A DNA stretch of 64,000 bases from Flavobacterium quisquiliarum (GTDB lineage: Bacteria; Bacteroidota; Bacteroidia; Flavobacteriales; Flavobacteriaceae): positions 431,164-495,163 of the forward strand of contig NZ_WWEM01000020.1 in the NCBI RefSeq assembly GCF_019308285.1, read 5' to 3'. The translations under genes and the position numbers were made by a program. Shown here piece by piece: positions 62,232 to 64,000 of this stretch (its first letter is position 1; the number at the start of each line of letters is the position of its first letter). Below the pieces are notes generated by a model. That model was not told where the DNA came from. It searched no databases and worked only from the letters and a program-made list of their open reading frames with translations.

Positions 62232-63521
62232 ATGAAAAAAATTACTTTATTGGTTTGTTTATTGCTGACAGCAGCCGGCGTAAACGCACAACAGGAAAAA
62301 GGAATTATTGGATACAACAACTGGTTGGATAACTGGACAGAGTTTAAACCTCATAAAGTTGAATCTAAGGAAGCAAATCAAATTTTAGCTGGAAACATTG
62401 CGGAGAATACAAAATTGCTGAAAAGAAATGTATATGTTCTTCAAGGAAATGTATATGTTACTAATAATGCTGTTCTTACAATTGAACCAGGTACTGTAAT
62501 TATTGGAGATGCTGAAACTAAAGGTACTTTGGTAATTACAAAAGGAGCTCAAATCATGGCTATAGGTCAGGAAACTGATCCTATTATCTTTACTTCTAAC
62601 AAAAGCATGAAAAAAGCTGGTGATTGGGGAGGTGTAGTTGTTCTTGGCGATGCTCCAATCAACAAATTTGGAAGTGTAGGTTCTTATAACTTAGATCTTG
62701 ACCCAGCTCTTACTGTTTATGGTGGAAACAACGAAGCGAGTAATTCTGGAGTTTTAAAATTTGTGAGAATCGAATTTGCAGGTAAAAAAGTTAAAGGTCT
62801 AGATAGTTTTAATGGATTAACTGTTGCAGGAGTTGGTAACAAAACGGTTATAGAAAATATTATGGTGAGCTACTCTGGTGGTGATTCATTTGCTTTTTAT
62901 GGTGGTGATGTGAATGCATCTCAATTAGTGTCATACAAATCAATCAACGATGATTTTAAATTTACGCAAGGTGTTCAAGCTCGTTTATACAATTCTTTAG
63001 CAGTTAGATCTTCTTATTTATCAAGTAATAAAGATGGATCTAGATGTTTGGAAGTAAAAGGATATGAAAAGAAAAATGAAACTGATTTTACTAAAAAGTT
63101 CACAACGGTTACTGCATCAAATGTTACATTGCTAAATGATAGCGAAAAAATTAAAGCGGATATCCAATCTGGTTTAGTAAAAGAAGCTGTTTATGTTGCT
63201 GAGAATGCTTCTTTAGAATTAAAAAGAAGCGTAATTTCTGGATTTAATCCAGCTGTATTGATAGACAGCAAAACTGAAATCAATTCAGCTAATCTTAAGA
63301 AAATTAAATTTGAAGAAATGTTTTTCAATCAATGTAATGGTAACATCTTTACAGAAAACAATAAAGATAATACAGATTTAGAAAATTGGTACGGAAACAG
63401 CATTTTTGCAAATGTTTATTCTCATACTGAGAATCAAGAAACTTTTGTTGATGTTTACAATGCAAGAAGACCAGATTTTAGACTTAAATTAGGTAATATT
63501 ACTGCTTCTAGCGGAAAGTAA
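62232..63521 (+). CDS. Exported beta-helix-like protein of unknown function
   Basis: This 429-residue protein has a clear signal peptide (ends GVNAQ). The body is rich in regular short beta-strand turns such as VYVLQGNVYVTNNAVLTIEPGTVI and IVRI/IENIMVSYSGGDSFAF-like segments, suggesting a right-handed parallel beta-helix (about 60-400). A GDWGGVVVLGDAPIN segment and late Asn/Asp-rich turns recur in related Bacteroidota exported proteins, but I do not recognise a named function. No catalytic motif, lipobox or T9SS sorting domain is seen. It is a single-gene unit with a strong terminator. Confidence 0.75.
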   Translation: MKKITLLVCLLLTAAGVNAQQEKGIIGYNNWLDNWTEFKPHKVESKEANQILAGNIAENTKLLKRNVYVLQGNVYVTNNAVLTIEPGTVIIGDAETKGTLVITKGAQIMAIGQETDPIIFTSNKSMKKAGDWGGVVVLGDAPINKFGSVGSYNLDLDPALTVYGGNNEASNSGVLKFVRIEFAGKKVKGLDSFNGLTVAGVGNKTVIENIMVSYSGGDSFAFYGGDVNASQLVSYKSINDDFKFTQGVQARLYNSLAVRSSYLSSNKDGSRCLEVKGYEKKNETDFTKKFTTVTASNVTLLNDSEKIKADIQSGLVKEAVYVAENASLELKRSVISGFNPAVLIDSKTEINSANLKKIKFEEMFFNQCNGNIFTENNKDNTDLENWYGNSIFANVYSHTENQETFVDVYNARRPDFRLKLGNITASSGK

Positions 63522-63540
63522 TAAAAATAATAGAATAATG

Positions 63541-63579
63541 AAAAAGAAGCCGAAACTAGTTGTTTCGGCTTCTTTTTTA
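63541..63579 (+). terminator. Intrinsic terminator after the beta-helix gene
   Basis: AAAGAAGCCGAAAC (63543-63556) pairs with GTTTCGGCTTCTTT (63562-63575) around a 5-base loop and runs into a T tract. It begins 20 bases after the stop codon. Confidence 0.92.
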
Positions 63580-63907
63580 TTTAATAAATTACCTATAAAG
63601 CATATTATGTCTGTGAATTAAGTTTAATTAACTGATATATAGTTGTTTATGTTTGTAAAAACGGAAGTGGAGGAATATAATAATGTTAAAAATAAATTAG
63701 CATTAAAATTTTAGTAGAAAAACAATTTAATTAACATATTGTGTATTAATACTTTAATTTTTAAATGGGGAATGATGCTGAAAATAGAAGGTTGCTAAAT
63801 CTAAAGAACAAGGTATTAATTTTAACTATTTTGGAAATTGAAGAAAGTATAAAATATTTAAATTTGGTTTTGTAATACATGACATCAAGCAGACAAATCT
63901 TTTAAAT
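63580..63907 (+). other. Intergenic stretch before the last, partial gene
   Basis: AT-rich and without coding potential. A TAAATTTG -7-like box (63859-63866) lies 41 bases before the start at 63908, with TTTTGG about 25 bases upstream of it, slightly beyond normal -33 spacing. Confidence 0.4.
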
Positions 63908-64000
63908 ATGGAAAAAGCTATACAATTAAAAGTGAGAAAAGATTTGGATCCCCGCCAACAACTCACAGTCATCAAATTAAAAGGAAGTCTTATCTCGAAA
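63908..64000 (+). CDS. N-terminal part of an unrecognised protein (partial)
   Basis: An open frame begins at ATG 63908 (MEKAIQLKVRKDLDPRQQL, 31 codons) and runs off the window. An in-frame stop (TGA 63839) lies upstream and no earlier ATG exists in that frame. It is hydrophilic with no signal peptide, so probably cytoplasmic. Too little is present to name a family. Confidence 0.55.
   Translation, partial: MEKAIQLKVRKDLDPRQQLTVIKLKGSLISK

Overview
The window is AT-rich DNA from a Bacteroidota bacterium, most likely a plant- or soil-associated Flavobacterium. The signs are two SusC/SusD pairs, a hybrid two-component regulator, lipoprotein signals, a type IX secretion (T9SS) sorting domain, TAnnTTTG-type promoter elements and AT-rich intergenic palindromes. 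It is almost wholly accessory metabolism. I saw no rRNA or tRNA genes, phage genes, insertion sequences or CRISPR array.

Layout. (1) 1-14975 (+): the tail of a GH95-like gene and its terminator, then SusC, SusD, a DUF5123/DUF4957-like lipoprotein, a PL1 pectate lyase, a GH95 alpha-L-fucosidase, a GH105 unsaturated uronyl hydrolase and a GH43. (2) 15261-19649 (-): the hybrid two-component system (HTCS) regulator. (3) 20008-33404 (+): a tight six-gene operon with a GH127/GH146-type beta-L-arabinofuranosidase, a DUF5695-like protein, a GH42 beta-galactosidase, GH43 with F5/8C and LamG modules, a GH97 with a retaining-type Asp, and a DUF6055-like HEIGH protein. Together these look like a polysaccharide utilisation locus (PUL) for decorated pectin, i.e. 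rhamnogalacturonan with arabinan/galactan side chains and L-fucose or L-galactose caps. (4) 33844-36456 (-): a T9SS-exported HEGIH protein. (5) 36687-42970 (-): Xaa-Pro aminopeptidase, a DPP-IV-like S9 peptidase and an M1 peptidase in one operon, with an AraC regulator upstream. (6) 43153-53759 (+), divergent from AraC: a complete set for trans-4-hydroxy-L-proline catabolism (epimerase, FAD D-amino acid dehydrogenase, DapA-fold deaminase, 2-oxoglutarate-semialdehyde dehydrogenase) interleaved with an S9 peptidase, a DUF885 peptidase and an APC permease; an M61 peptidase follows. (7) 55923-60521 (+): a second SusC/SusD pair with no CAZymes. (8) 60698-64000: a metallo-beta-lactamase-fold protein that has lost its metal ligands, a TrmH-type RNA methyltransferase, a secreted beta-helix-like protein and the start of an unrecognised gene.

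How it may fit together (inference). The pectin PUL and the hydroxyproline/prolyl-peptidase block lie side by side. Beta-L-arabinofuranosidases of the DUF1680 group are known to strip arabinose from hydroxyproline-linked arabinosides of plant extensins, and hydroxyproline is abundant in the same plant walls. The region may therefore be a combined locus for wall pectin plus hydroxyproline-rich glycoproteins, with the second SusC/SusD pair importing peptides as RagAB does.

The strongest regulatory signal is a two-part element repeated with identical spacing before the first SusC gene and before GH105. It has GMCCYCY half-sites 22 bp apart, 27 bp upstream of a TAGTTTTG -7 element, and is a good candidate binding site for the HTCS encoded here.
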